Shown: in pieces, positions 1-13,262 of the stretch
Layout: the number at the start of each line of letters is the position of its first letter
How positions within the stretch are numbered: position 1 is the first letter of the stretch
Origin: Puffinus mauretanicus
Lineage: Eukaryota; Chordata; Aves; Procellariiformes; Procellariidae
Assembly: GCA_023333565.1 (NCBI GenBank)
Contig: JAJKFH010000962.1
Span: forward strand, 490,661 to 554,660
DNA length: 64,000 bases
Direction: 5' to 3'
Program-made: the position numbers and the translations under genes
The notes under the pieces: model-generated
Told to the model about the DNA's origin: nothing
What the model saw: only the letters and a program-made list of their open reading frames with translations
Database searches by the model: none

Positions 1-382
1 CATAAAAAAGCGTGCTTGGGGATTTCCTAGGGCTATAAAATCTTCCTCGGAATTCGGCGAAGAGAGAGAGGCAGAAGGGACTTTGTTCTGTGCTCTGCTC
101 TTCCTAACGCGGGCAGCTGCTCTCGGCCTTCTGGGCTCCAGAGGAGGTGATAATCCTCTCCGTCCTGCCAGGCGAGGAGGAGGGGAGGTGGCTGCCCTGA
201 GCCAGCCCTCTGACGGCGGGCAGGGCTGCGGCCGGCACAGCTCAGCCAGGAGAGGAGGCAGCTGCAGTCTTTGCTGGAGGGGGCAGGAGCTGGGCGGCGA
301 GGAGCAAACCCCCTCTGCCATGCACACCTCGGGGTGGGTGGCAGCTGCGTTGCTCCCTTGAATAAAATGCGCCTGACTACAA
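1..382 (+). mobile_element. Possible LTR 3' portion (promoter to polyA signal), cut by the window edge
   Basis: A good TATA box (ctataaaatc, about 32-41) is followed about 320 bases later by a polyadenylation signal (aataaa, 361-366) and then a CA-ending stretch near 382. TATA box, transcribed R-like stretch, AATAAA and a nearby CA end is the order expected in a retroviral LTR. The piece between is GC-rich, unlike the AT-rich DNA that follows. The 5' end would lie left of the window. No primer binding site follows, so it would be a solo or 3' LTR. It could instead be an ordinary small transcription unit; I do not recognise the family. Confidence 0.3.
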
Positions 383-2514
383 GGGGAAGTATTTATCAGA
401 AGTAATTATGTTTCTTTGTTTTGATTGCCATCTGCTGGCAGAAGGACATGTTCATAGCCATTTCACACTTGCATCACACAGGTTTTTTAACCAAACCTGT
501 GCCACGCTAATAATTTTGCATCTGTTTGTGTATTTTGTATGTGAGTGCTGCAGAAAAGGGGCTGGTTTTGGATGTCTGAATTCACAGAGCTGATGATGCC
601 TAAGGCAGGGCTCACAGCTGTTTATAGGGCTGGGGCTGGAAGAGCAGCAGAGGCACCCAGCTGATCTCCCCAAGTTCTGCTGGGGAACGTGCTGTGCAGC
701 TGCTCCTGTTCCAAGCTGGGGCACTGCTGGCTGCTTGCCTACTCCAGGAGCCCACAGGCTCTGCCTCTGCTGCTTTTTAACTGCTACCCCATGACAATGG
801 GTGATACACTGCTTGAAGCAGGAGCAAGTAATCTACCTTGCTGTTGTTGTCTTAGAGCTGGAGAAAAGGGGAGGAGGGGATGGGCACCACAGGAGTCTCT
901 GAACGGGGAGTGGGAGCGGGACATGACATGACTGAAAACAGCATAGGAAAGCACAGGGCTAAAGAGTAAGTAGGTAGATCACAGGGCTGTGCATTGCATG
1001 TGCCCAGGCTGTGCAAGTATTTAGAGGGCAGATCCTCACACAGTTGCCTGCAATGGGAGAAGGAAGAGTAGACTAAGCAGCCAAAGCTTCCTGGCAGTGC
1101 AATCCTGTCCAATACTTGCTCTGAGCCCTGAGTAAATGAGGCTGCACTGACTGTTCAGCCCAGGCTGCTTCACCCACGGTGAGGTTGTTGAACCATCGTC
1201 TCTTCCTGGGTGGTTGCAAAGGATGCTTGCCTGCACTGCCAAGCACCAGTCTCAGGGGGGGCATCCTCGACACACGCTCTCATAGAAAAAAATGATCTCT
1301 CACCAGTTCTTTCTGCTATGCTCCACCATGAAAGCCACAAAATTCATCTGGTCAGAATGTTAAATACTTAAACTCAGATGCCAAATTAAGTTCTGCCCTG
1401 GGAAGTTTTCTGTCTGGAAAGATGCTGGCAGCTTCAAAGAAAATTTGATCTGCAGTTATTTACCCTCTTGCAGGAAGGTATAAAATTCATCCTAAGTGAC
1501 AGCAATTCACAAGGAGTTGATACCAACAAGACCGTAAAAGAAAAGTTTGAGTTTTACCTGGAGAAATCGTTGGAAACTGCATCTTTGATATGATCAAGCA
1601 TCTTGTGTACGGTAAATAAAATTAAACGAGCTGCAATTTCTAATTCTGTTGCTATCAAGTGTAACGTGTCTGCTTCAACTGAGAAATGATAAATGCAGTT
1701 CTTTAATTTCAGCGCTATGCAAATAGTATTAGAAGATTACTCCTGATGCTGGAAGATTAGCATAGGCTGGAAGATCTATTGCTGTGATCCATGATGGCAT
1801 TTAATATTTCTTATTCTTTTCCATAGATAGACTGAAATGCAAATGCATTTCCCAAAGGCACTTTTTCTAGCACAAGTATTTGTTGTTTGTGCAGAAGCAT
1901 ACAAGGAAGATGGTAGAAGACCATGCACTTATCCAGGAATGTGAAATTAAGCTCCAGGTCTGCAGAACACTGGGACACCTTTGCATGCCTTCACTGGACA
2001 AAGGCTGCATCATTTTTAATGATCCCCACTGGACAACGCACAGGAGAAGGCACAGATCCACCTGCTGCTCCCACCTGTGTCTTCCTGCCAGACCCACCCC
2101 TGCACTTTCTCCCAGGAAGTTGCTAGAGTTCAACGTGAGCAAAACCAAGCATTTTTCTTCTACCCTTCTGTTGGAAATGCCTTGAGTTTTACTGAAAATT
2201 TCCTGAGACCTTGGGGATGGTGCACGTGGCTTGGAGGAAAACATTATAGAGGGTGCTGGGGGCTGTCTACACGGGAGCAGTGCTGCCGCCAGTCCTTGTG
2301 TCAACCCAAAGGCAGGGTCCCCATGTTCGCTCGGAGCCCAAAACCCCTGGCTTCATCTGTGGGCACAGCTTTGCTTCTGAGCTGGCTCCTCCAACATGAG
2401 ACAAGGAAAAGAGTAAAAAGTTTACCCTAAGAAGTACAATGCTTTGCTTCTAGCACGAGTTACTTTGTCAACATCTTGCCATAGCCCCTCCTGTGCATTG
2501 CTTATTGGCATCCT
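383..2514. other. Intergenic DNA, no recognised gene
   Basis: Open frames here are short, overlap on both strands, and match no protein family I recognise. No RNA gene or clear repeat was seen. Confidence 0.5.
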
Positions 2515-3236
2515 GTGTCCTCCACAACAACCCCATGCAACACTACAGGCTTGGGGAAGAGTGGTTGGAAAGCTGCCCAGAGGAAAAGGACCTGGGGGTG
2601 CTGGTTGACAGCCGGCTGAACATGAGCTGGCAGTGTGCCCAGGTGGCCAAGAAGGCCAACGGCATCCTGGCCTGTATCAGAAATAGTGTGGCCAGCAGGA
2701 GCAGGAGGTGATCGTGCCCCTGTACTCGGCACTGGTGAGGCTGCACCTCGAATACTGTGTTCAGTTTTGGGCCCCTCACTACAAGAAGGACATTGAGGTG
2801 CTGGAGCAGAGAAGGGCAACGAAGCTGGTGAAGGGCCTGGAGCACAAGTCTGATGAGGAGCGGCTGAGGGAACTGGGACTGTTTAGCCTGAGGGGAGACT
2901 CATCGCTCTCTACAACTACCTGAAAGGAGGTTGTAAGGAGGTGGGTGTTGGTCTCTTCTGCCAAGTAACAAGTGATAGGATGAGAGGAAATGGCCTCAAG
3001 TTGTGCCAAGGGAGGTTTAGATTGGACATTAGGAGAAATTTCTTTACTGAAAGAGTGGTCAGGCCTTGGAACAGGCTGCCCAGGGAAGTGGTTGAGTCAC
3101 CATCCTTGGAAGTATTTAAAAGACGTGTAGATGAGGCGCTTAGGGACATGGTGTAGTGGACATGGTGGTGTTGGGTTGATGGTTGGACTCGATGATCTTA
3201 GAGGTCTTTTCCAACTTTAATGATTCTATGATTCTC
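2515..3236 (+). mobile_element. CR1 LINE, 5'-truncated 3' end (copy 1)
   Basis: This is the 3' end of a chicken-repeat-1 non-LTR retrotransposon. It covers the last part of the ORF2 reverse transcriptase protein, including short stretches such as [25 protein letters not shown] and [14 protein letters not shown]. The ORF2 stop (gtgtag) is near 3,150-3,156. The short 3' UTR ends in the diagnostic gattctatgattct tail. Relative to copies 2 and 3 it has small indels near 2,700, 2,805 and 2,890 that break the reading frame into pieces, so it is dead. Truncation at the 5' end is the normal outcome of CR1 target-primed insertion. Confidence 0.95.
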
Positions 3237-6200
3237 TACCAGGAGAAATGCTCTGTTGATAGTGGGCAATTTCTTCCTTCTTATTCTTGGGTACATTTAG
3301 GATGATCTTTGTATGTTTCAACCCCACACTTGCTAATAGGTTATACTTTCTCCTCTCTGTAGGTCCACAGGGTTATTTATACGACGATTGCTCAGGCTTG
3401 CTGTTTCTGCTGGGCCCAGGGATGGGTCTGGGGGAGGCCATAAGCCTTCGTGGAGGAGAGAAAGGGTTTCTGTGGCATTAGCGATGTGCTGTCTTCCCAG
3501 CAGGAGAGTTTAGTAAAAAACTTAGTTTTGCAGTTCTGCTTTTTGCTAAAGGGCAGAGTAAGTATTGAAGTGCTAGTAAGATCCAGCTGAGCTGTCTGAA
3601 TAATCATCTAATAAATTGCATAATAAAGAAGTGAATTCAGTAGGAGATCAGCTGTTTACACAGGTCCGTAATTGATCTCTAGCAAATAACACATCCACTT
3701 AGCATCTTTCCTGCTTTCAGATATGCCAGTATGGACCTTTCAGCCCTAGGGATGTGGAGGATGAGATGGCATGAGCTGTTTCCCTCCTTTCTACTTCCAA
3801 GGTCATGGTGTGCATAGTCACCAGGATTAGATGCATCCTGTGTGGTGGGAGCCACTGCTGGCCAATTGAACCACGGGGCTTTGCATGAGCAGCTTGCAGC
3901 TACACAGACTGGTGGTTGTGGTGTGCTGGCTGGCAGAAATACCTCGCTAGGCAGAACTGATTCTGCTCCTGCCGCTGCAGACTCAACACCGAAATCTGAC
4001 GAGGGAGCTGGCTCAGCATTGCTGCAGGGAGGACTGTTTGCAGGAGCTTGCTCTAGGCCTTGCCGGGGCTGCTGCAGGGAGCAGGGCGGCTCTGGGATGC
4101 TGGCTACCTGCTGTGGCCTGGGACCTCGGACTTCAGGGCAGACATTTTGGAAACACAGCTTATGACACCTGGGAATCTACACGCTGCTTCCCCAAAGACC
4201 CCATTCTAGATCAACCTGCCTTGCGGGGTCTGGGCCCCTGGAACAGGATCTTGGTGCATTTGCTCTTGTGTCTCCAGGGCAGATCAGACCTCGGGGTTTC
4301 TGGAAAGCTCCCTGATACACTGTCTGTCACGGTGTAAGCCTGAAGCATTGGAACAGTCAACCATGCAAATGCGGGTTTAATCATTCACCATCAGAAGATC
4401 TGCCCTTCTCCAGTGGCTCATGTCATGGCAACATACCCTTTTGTGCCATGGGGCAAGGGACTGACTAAAAGGAATTGGGTGCCCTCAGCCAGCTCTCTGG
4501 AGACACACGCTCTCCAGCTCCTGCTGCTTCCTCCTGCCGCACCTCATGCTTGGGCAGGAGACCAGAGGAACCAGCCCATTGCTGTGTGTCCTGTAGATCC
4601 TGTCCCAAATGTCTTGGAGAGAGAGGTGATCCCTGCCCCTGCTCCTTTTCCTGTCACAGCAGCTGCAAAGCATGGGACACAATGTTCTCCTTATGGTCCA
4701 AAGTTGCATGTCTTAAGTCTTCTACATGCCCTTCTGCAGGAGACACATCACTGCCTAATACAACACCGCAAGAGGCTCTGCTGTTCAGCCCTGTCCTTCC
4801 TCAGCACTGCAGAGGGGCTGGTGCTTCCCACAGGCTCCCCTCCTGCTCACCCATACCTGAGGATTGCTCTGAGCCGCAGGGGACGGCACCTTTTAAAGCT
4901 TCCCACCCTCTGCCTGAGGAGCTGCCCAGCAGCTGGGCCTGAGATCATAAGGTCTGCGCCCAGCACTGAGTGTGCTTTGGCCCCAGAACAGGTTTTACGT
5001 ATATGCTCTGGAGTCCCGCTGCATGTCTGGGTGCAAGGCTTGTGGGTTGCAAACGATGCAGAGCCCTGGGGCGATGCTCCCTGACGGCTGGGGGGTCTGG
5101 GTGGTGGGAACAGGCTGACAGCATCTCCTTTCTGTCATCTGCACAGCACGAGCTGCCTCCTCCTCGCTCGCTCTCTGTATGCTTGAGCACACAGAGACTT
5201 AATTTGCTAGCAACCAGACCCGTTGGATATGCAGAGCACGTTGCCATATGCATCGCCGGTTTTACTGCTAGGAAGGCTTTGGTGGCTGTGAAATGAGATA
5301 AGCCAAACGCTGTTACGTTGGTATCGGTGGACAAAAGAATCGAAAGTTCTGCATAACAACAACAACAAAAAAAGATGTATTAAGTCTGATGTTAGATGGT
5401 TCATGAAATAATTAGCGTTTCCAAGTGTGTCCTAATTTCAGACAAAAGTGAAAATACAACAAGATGAACAGAAAATGATGGGTTATGCTTTTGGAACAAG
5501 GCACTTTAATTGAGCCAGATGGGCCCAGATGTTTCCTCCCACTCTCTGACTGAAATGATCACCTATTGAGAAAGAGATGTTGTGAGCGAAACTGTAACAA
5601 AGATGCAAGAGGAAATTTTCCACAAGCAATGATCACATTAAGGGGACTTCAGGCAGCTCTTACTGCTCTAGTGAGGCTAATTGTGTATGAAAATAGGAAC
5701 ATTTGAAGGCTGACTTAAAGAGGTGCTTACTGCTGCTCTCACTTCAGTTTGCATTTTGATCCAAGAAAGACTTTATAATCAGTCTCCTCTCTCATCAACT
5801 GGCTTTGACTCCAGGTTTCCTTTTGGTCATCTGCTCTTTCTGTTCTTGGTTAATGCAAGCAGACCTCTTCCCTCTATGTTTCAAGGTTTCCTGATGAGTT
5901 TGATAGCAGCGATTATTTTTCTCCTAATCCATTTTTAGAGTTTCAGTTTGAAGTTGCACCTGAGAGGAATGGTTTTATATCACTGCAACATTTGACATGA
6001 TCAACCTAATCAAAGATCTTTGAAGAGTGTCTCACACCGTGAAGGTCTCCCTGCTTCCCTGCACATGCATTTGAAGCTGCCAAGGGAGGGGTTATGCGTG
6101 CGTGGGGAGGTGGGAAGCATGCATGCACATATGCAGATGTGTCCACAACAAAAAGTGGAAATTTAAGACTGTAACACTAGGAGTCTGGTAGGTGTTAGGA

Positions 6201-7969
6201 AGATGTTGAGGCCATCAGGTCTGGAATGGATCTGGGCATGGGGATGCTTGATCTCTCTGTCCTGGGTTCTCCCTTGCTAGCCAGCCTGTGCTCTCTGCTC
6301 TCCTCCTCACCCTCCTAGCTGCAGTCAGTCACAAGTGGTATGATCAGAAAGAAGGTTTGGTTTATTTTTCTGCCCCAGGCTGTAGTGGTCAGGTGCAGGG
6401 CTGCATGGCAGTTGTCCTTGGACAGCCCTTAGACTGCATACCTTAGTATCCTGTTACTTCATCCTCCTCTTTGCTCCCCTTGTCCTTCCCTTTCTCAGCT
6501 CAACGCGTTCCCAAATAAACAACTCCTTCCAAATCACTGCTTCTCCACGGGTTCCAGTTTTGCTACATCCATACCCAGGTTTGATATTTCTAATATGGTT
6601 ATCCATACAATCTCTGTCCTCTATGCTATTACTGATGCAGTTCCTGGGTAACTGCTGGCCTGGCAAGTCTTTCCCCAGAAGGTCCCCAAAGCTCCCCTCC
6701 CTGTGAAGTTCAGCCACTTCTCACATCTCTGAACGGCCTGTGAAACCCAGCCAGCCCTCATGGTGGCCTAGAAATTCCCATCTTCTTCCTCCATCACACT
6801 CTGTCCTGAAGAGCTGACAGAGTCCCCTCCAAGGCCATGTCCCAGCACCATCTGTGGGTTACCAGTACTCCACCTCCACCCCTCTTCACAGCAGGGAGAG
6901 GGGAGATGCAGAGGAGATGCAGCCACTCAAGTCACCCCTGCCATTGCCTTGTGGGGAGGGCAGGAGGGACAGGGGAGGGTGCAACTCATGAGAAACAGGC
7001 ACGACTCAGCTCCCTTGTGACTGACTTTTAATTGAAGTTCCTGTAGCAGCCTGATGTCCCTGGTTCATCTTGTGAGACTCCTCTGGAGACTGAGCACAGC
7101 ACCTTCTCCCTCATGTGTCGTCCCGGTTGGATGGAGGTGGAAGCATGCCAGGTGAGCTTCAGCTCCATCTTCCCCTCCTTGGACAATATGCCACCCCGGA
7201 GCTGGGACCAAAGCTGAGGTATTGCCCCACTCGTGTGAGTCTTGGACGCCGGCCTCACGCTGCAGGCAGGCAACAGCTTCCTCCCGCCTTGCAAAGCGCC
7301 CGGGGGGTCATTCACCGGGGCAGCCTGCAGGGGTGTTGCTGGGAAGGTGAAGTAACCGACTTTGGCACTAAAAGTCTTCTGAAGAAAACCTGCCAGGTCT
7401 GGGGATCAATTCTCCTCTTCCAAATGCTGTCAGAGTTAGGAAAAGGGGCCTCTCCCACCTGTGGCTCTTCGAGTCCCAGCTCCTAAGAAGGAGCTGATGG
7501 GCCTCGGGTGCCCTGCGTTGGGGCCTCTGCCTCTTCAGAGAGGTTCACTGGGAACTGTGTACCCTTCCTCCATGAGCTGCATCTCAGCTCAGCTGGGGAG
7601 GAGGCCAGGGTATCATTGGCGAGTACTACACTAATTAACATTGCACGGTGGCATTTCTCTCTCAGGTGCGTGTGACCCTGCTCCTCCACTGCTGGGAACT
7701 GGTTCCTGCTAGATGGTTTTTCCCCAGGCTGGTGGAGCAAAAACTCCGCGGAAACCCACTGCTTCCTCCTCCTCCCTGCTTGATGAGAGTGTTTTACCCA
7801 GGGGTTAGGATTTGCTTTACAGCCAAACAGGAGTCTGTTTCCTTTGGCTAATCCAGGGCAGTGTGTTTCTCACCACATGCCTAAATACTGTTTCAGAATG
7901 GCAGGGAAGCAGGCACCAACGCAGTGTCTGAGCTGGTTCTTGAGGCGTGGGAAGCTGCTGCATCCATCA
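3237..7969. other. Intergenic DNA, no recognised gene
   Basis: Moderately GC-rich in places, especially 3,840-5,200 and 6,800-7,750, which lets several chance open frames of 100-220 codons form. The longest (4,413-5,084, plus strand) has low-complexity composition and no recognisable domain or splice context. No RNA gene or mobile element was identified. Confidence 0.45.
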
Positions 7970-8989
7970 AACGTTAAATCCAGTTGGTGGCCGGTCATGA
8001 GCGGTGTTCCCCAGGGCTCATTTTTGGGGCCGGTCCTGTTCAATATCTTTATCAACAATCTGGATGAGGGGATCGAGTGCTCCCTCAGTAAGTTTGCAGA
8101 TGACACCAGGTTGGGCGGGAGTGTTGATCTGCTCGAGGGTAGGAAGGCTCTGCAGAGGGACCTGGACAGGCTGGATTGATGGGCTTGAGGCCAATTGTAT
8201 GAGGTTCAACAAGGCCAAGTGCCGGGTCCTGCACTTGGGTCACAACAACCCCAGGCAATGCTACAGGCTTGGGGAAGAGTGGCTGGAAAGCTGCCCGGAG
8301 GAAAAGGACCTGGGGGTGCTGATTGACAGCCGGCTGAACATGAGCCGGCAGTGTGCCCAGGTGGCCAAGAAGGCCAACGGCATCCTGGCCTGTATCAGAA
8401 ATAGTGTGGCCAGCAGGAGTAAGGAGGTGATCGTGCCCCTGTACTCGGCACTGGTGAGGCCGCACCTCGAATCCTGTGTTCAGTTTTGGGCCCCTCATTA
8501 CAAGAAGGACATGGAGGTGCTGGAGCGTGTCCAGAGAAGGGCAACGAAGCTGGTGAAGGGCCTGGAGCACAAGTCTTATGAGGAGCAGCTGAGGGAACTG
8601 GGGTTGTTTAGTCTGGAGGAGAGGAGGCTGAGGGGAGACCTCATCGCGCTCTACAACTACCTGAAAGGAGGTTGTAGCGAGGTGGGTGTTGGTCTCTTCT
8701 GCCAAGTAACAAGCGATAGGACAAGAGGAAATGGCCTCAAGTTGCGCCAAGGGAGGTTTAGACTGGACATTAGGAGAAATTTCTTTACTGAAAGAGTGGT
8801 CAGGCCTTGGAACAGGCTGCCCAGGGAAGTGGTAGAGTCACCATCCCTGGAAGTATTTAAAAGACGTGTAGATGAGGCGCTTAGGGACATGGTGTAGTGG
8901 GCATGGTGGTGTTGGCTTGACAGTTGGACTCAATGATCTTAGAGATCTTTTCCAACCTTAATGATTATATGATTCTATGATTCTATGAA
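7970..8989 (+). mobile_element. CR1 LINE, 5'-truncated with partial reverse transcriptase (copy 2)
   Basis: This is the longest CR1 copy of the main subfamily in the window. It starts within the reverse transcriptase domain: a [16 protein letters not shown] block lies at about 8,000-8,058 and the catalytic FADD motif at about 8,091-8,102. The first part is read in one frame (7,844-8,179). From about 8,180 the protein continues in another frame to the stop near 8,895, so there is one frameshift near 8,175-8,190. After the stop a short 3' UTR ends in three ATTCTATG-like units (about 8,964-8,988). It is 5'-truncated and cannot be autonomous. Copies 1 and 3 share its layout and stop position. Confidence 0.96.
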
Positions 8990-11900
8990 ACACGACCAGG
9001 TTTTTCTTGGATTGGGAATGGATTCTCTAAATGAGAGCAGTGGAGAGCTGGACAGCATGGACCAGCAAACACACCTGCAGAGGCTTGCTCCTTTTCAACT
9101 TGGCAGCTTTCTCCCGAGCTCCTGTTAAGCACTGTGGCCAGTTCATGTTCTGTTGCTTTCCATGGGGGCCTGTTTGCAGGTCTCAAATGGTCTAGAGCTG
9201 TACTGATAGCATAATAGTCCCTGAGACAAACTGCCTTGTGGTTCCTATTCATCATATAAGAAAAGCTTAAAGCTATTAAACAAGTCTTTACATGGATTAA
9301 TCACTGGGAGCCCCAGGAGCAGAGCTAATACTCACGTTCAGTTGTTCCAAGCAACACTACAAGCCAAATAGCTGTTAAAAAAAAATCTTATGTAGGCAGT
9401 AACTCCTCACCACCCCCTCACACCTGTTACCTAGTAGCTTACAAAATCTCCTTTCTGCTACTAGGAAGAAAGAGGTTTTGTTTCTCCCTCTTTTCAGTAG
9501 GTTTCTGGGTAGGAGTTAGTTGCACAGAAAGAAAAATTACACAAGTTCCTGGCCTGATCTTGATGTAAGAAGACAGTACCCTACATGACACTCTCCCATC
9601 CTGGGTACACCTGCAAGGGAGAGCTGATCAGCAAACAGCAGTTGAGAGGAAGGGAGATGCAAAGGCTCCCTGTGTGTCCTCAGGCAGTATAGCTGCAGAA
9701 AAACACAAACCTGCCTTGAAATACGCCTTGATAGGTGGTTACCTGCAGGTATCGCTACCACAGGATCTCAGAAGTGCTGGGTATTCATTTAGGAAACTGA
9801 CCTTGACAATGAATGTGCTGTGTCCACACAGCATTTTTTTCCCTGACCAAGGGGTTCAGGCATTTTGAACCCTGGCATTCGGCAGCTCTCACCTGGAGGG
9901 ACCCCTCTGGGGGATCCTGTAAGTATTTCAGAGAACTCCCTTAAAAGCAAGAGTCAGTTGCTAAACCAGGCACAGGGGAGTTTGAGTATTTATTCAGCCT
10001 TAGCTCTGCCCCTTTGAGCGTCACACAGCAGCTCCCCATCGCGAACACCCCTGCTGTCAAGTCACCAGGACTGCAGCTTGGACTGGGATTTGTTCACAGA
10101 AGCCCTGGGAAGCAGCTTCTCCTATGCTGGAAACACTGTGCTCTGCTTCCTGGCAGCCTAGAAATGGGCAGGGATGCATCTGCCAGTATCTGTACACTTT
10201 AATTTCTTCCAGTGGAAATACATCCCACCACTGTTGGTAAAGGAATCTGTATACTGGGTATAAACATAGGGGTTTTTTTTTGGAAGCAGAAACAAAAATT
10301 CCTTAGCAGTCCTTAATTTCCAAAATAATTTCAGTTTTTCATGAAATGTAGATGGTCAAATCTTCCTGTGAAAATAGCTGGTCTTTGTTGCTGTTCCAGC
10401 CTGTCCAGGACATGGCTTCTTACATGGGACAGGTGATAGGTAAAGGCAGAAATAAACTCCTTTTTTTTTAAAAAAATCACAAGGGCCAAGTTGCTTTAAT
10501 AAATGTCATCTGGTTACCAGCAATATACCGTTGAGCAAACAGAAGCCACCTATAAATAAATGATGACTAGTTCTTGCCTTGTGAAAGGAAATGCCTGCCT
10601 TATCACTGCCTTTGGGATGGTTCCCAATAATGGCTCCAGTTCAGTCCCGGGAGAACACTTACTGTCAGCATGTGGGATGCTCTAAAAATGAAAATGGCAC
10701 AGGGCCTCATCTCCACAAGCGGCTGCACTCTGGTCTGCCACCGTGCTCTGCAGAAAGCTACAGCTGTGGCTGTTTGCTGCGATGAAGCACCTGTCCTGTC
10801 CTTGCTGCTCCCAATGTGCAAAAATGAATTTGCAGGCAGACTCAGCTGCAAACTGGAAAAACTTGTTCGTGCTGATACAGCCTGTACCTGAGTCCACATT
10901 ACCAGGTAATTTGTGGCTCAGAGGTGTCTGCTTGGTTTTCAGCTGTAATCCTGCAATCTAGTGACTAGTGCATGGAGCTACTGGCTTGAATGTGCAGTAA
11001 CCTTAGCAACGGGCTCCCCAAAATGCTGCCTTTAGCCCACATTTCCTCCCATGTTTCCCTTCACTGTAAAAGCTGGCTCATGCTTGGCCTGGGGAAGCCA
11101 AGTTTCTGAAGAGTCTCATGCCCTTGCCACCAGGCGCAAGCCCTCCACCCTGCATAGAAACCAAGCACCTCCAGCGGCTGAGCCCTGGCCTGGCACCAAG
11201 TCCCACCGGTGAACCACGAGGTTGGGTCCCAGGCTAAGGCAGCCACCGGCAACCCTGGGTCATGTTCGGTGACGGCTGTCCACACCTAAGACAGTTAAAA
11301 GGGATGTTCTTGTACCACCTGAAACCCAGGCATGGACTGAGCTCTCTTACTTCGAAGGCCCTGGAGAGGAAATTGGCTTTAAATGGAGGATCAAAGGCTG
11401 CAGAGCTGTTAGTACAAGCGGTGTCCTCGAGCGGTGCCCACAGCACCCTCTCCTGAGCAGTGGACTGGGAGAGGGACCCGCGGGTGTGTCATCATGGGGT
11501 GCCTGTACACATCCAATGAATCATGAGGGGGTCTGCACGTGCCCTTTTGAGGGGCTTTGTGGGGGCTGGAGGAAGCCCCTTGCAGGTGAGGGGCTCTGCA
11601 CCGCCTGCACCGCCTGCACAGCCCTGGAGCTGAGGGAGCTCCCTGAGACAAACCCCTTGGCAGCACCGTGTGTGCCACTCACCGTCCCACCCACCATGGG
11701 GACTTCCAGCACCTAGGAGAAAACATGCCACGCCTAAGCATCTCTCCCAGAAACACGTTTTTGAGGGTTCTTCCCAGGAGAAAAATCTCCTGATTCCGGT
11801 CACTGCTGCTTCCTGCATTTTGCAAACAGCCTTAGTAAGGATGCCATTTGTTTCAGGCGTCATGCAGAAATAAGTCAAATGCCTCACGAAAAGTCAGAGG

Positions 11901-13198
11901 AACCTGTGCCAGCTTGGATCCTCTGTGCAACCACCCCCTCGAAACAGATCCTGCTCTAACAACGGCATCTATTCCTCTTTCTCCCCAGCTAGCGCCAGGT
12001 CTAACAGTAACTAGATTTGGGAGTTATGCTGTTTTAATGAGATGATAATCCCTACTCCCTCTGCCCTACTTCAGGCTCTCTGGCATTCAGAAAGGTCAAT
12101 GGTTTAATTTGTAAAGGCACTGAATACATATTTCTTTTGCATCTGAAGAAATGAATGAAAGAGATGGTAATTTTTTTGATGCTCTATATTGGGCCCCACC
12201 TAAAATTTTCTTGTTAGTCTAGTTCCCCTGGTATACCTCCATTGCATGAACTTTACAACTCCAGCAAGCAAAGAAGCTCTACCAGCAAAAGACATCTTTT
12301 GCCAGTTCGTGTACAGCATCCATCTTCTCTGTGGTAACACACCTTTTAAAGAACAATGTTTTGGAAAAGCAGAGGATGCAGCACCTATGTGACAACAGCC
12401 AAATGCGCTGCGGGGGGAGTCAAGCTGTCCAGGGAGCTGGGTGCAAGAAGGGAGAGCGACTGACTGTACAAGAGAGCTCAGGCATGGGCTTGAGAGCACC
12501 TGTGGACAGACCCACAGCTGTTTGTTTGTTCAGACTGAGTGGGAAGGTGGGGTTCACTCCAGCAGTAATGGTCGGGTGGCTTGTTCTGATTTCCTTGCAT
12601 AGGTAAGAGGGAAGGAGCTGGGTGCCTACTGTTCTCCCTCCAGACTCAGCAGGCTCTGTGGTGACCCTAAATGTCAGGCAGGTTCATGAGGATGCAGAGC
12701 GCGTGCTGCTGTTTGAGCAGATTTCCCAGCCCCTGGTGTCTAGATGAGAACTGAGTTCCAGGAGTTAGCTCAAGAGAAGGCAGACTTTGCAAAGGAACTG
12801 AAATTAAAAGTAACATACTGGAAATGAACTCTGTATTGCAGCAGGTGAATTGAAATGAATGCAATATAAATAATACACAGAATAAATAGCATGTGATATA
12901 AATTCTATAAATATAACAGAAGGGAATACTTGTACTGAACATTTTGAAAGCTTGAAGATGTTAAAATACCACAGATGGGTAGCCAAACATTGCACAGACT
13001 TCTGATGCAGCCTAGTTTTGTTACTTTGGTTTTACAAGAACTAGCCTGGCGCTCTATCTTGTAGTCAGTTTGAACTACTAGAGAGTAAAACAAACAAACA
13101 AACAAAAGTCTGTATTACTTCTATAGTTTCTTGCTGAAGACCACGTTCTCTGGCTCCTCTTTTCTCTTTGATCAAGCTTAGACTGATAGTCTTAACAT
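8990..13198. other. Intergenic DNA, no recognised gene
   Basis: Contains homopolymer T and A runs (about 10,270 and 10,460) and only short open frames without recognisable domains. Confidence 0.45.
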
Positions 13199-13262
13199 AA
13201 TAGAATCATAGAATCATTTAGGTTGAAAAAGACCTTTAAGATCATCGAGTCCCACTCATAAC
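13199..13262 (-). mobile_element. CR1 LINE 3' tail fragment
   Basis: Read on the minus strand, this gives the CR1 3' UTR end: a GATGATCTTAAAGGTC-like block, then AACCTAAATGATTC and the ATTCTATG tail (plus-strand agaatcatagaatc at about 13,202-13,215). Only about 60 bases of the element are recognisable. Confidence 0.85.

Noticed and set aside
4413..5084. 223-codon open frame, plus strand
   Set aside because: No recognisable domain, low-complexity Pro/Ser/Leu/Cys composition, overlapped by comparable frames on both strands, and no splice or promoter context; likely chance in GC-rich DNA.
6454..6717. 87-codon minus-strand frame with a charged C terminus
   Set aside because: No family match recognised and no neighbouring exons; could not be supported as a gene or as an ERV piece.
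8004..8897. 297-codon open frame
   Set aside because: It is the C-terminal part of CR1 ORF2, not a host gene; the first part is in another frame.
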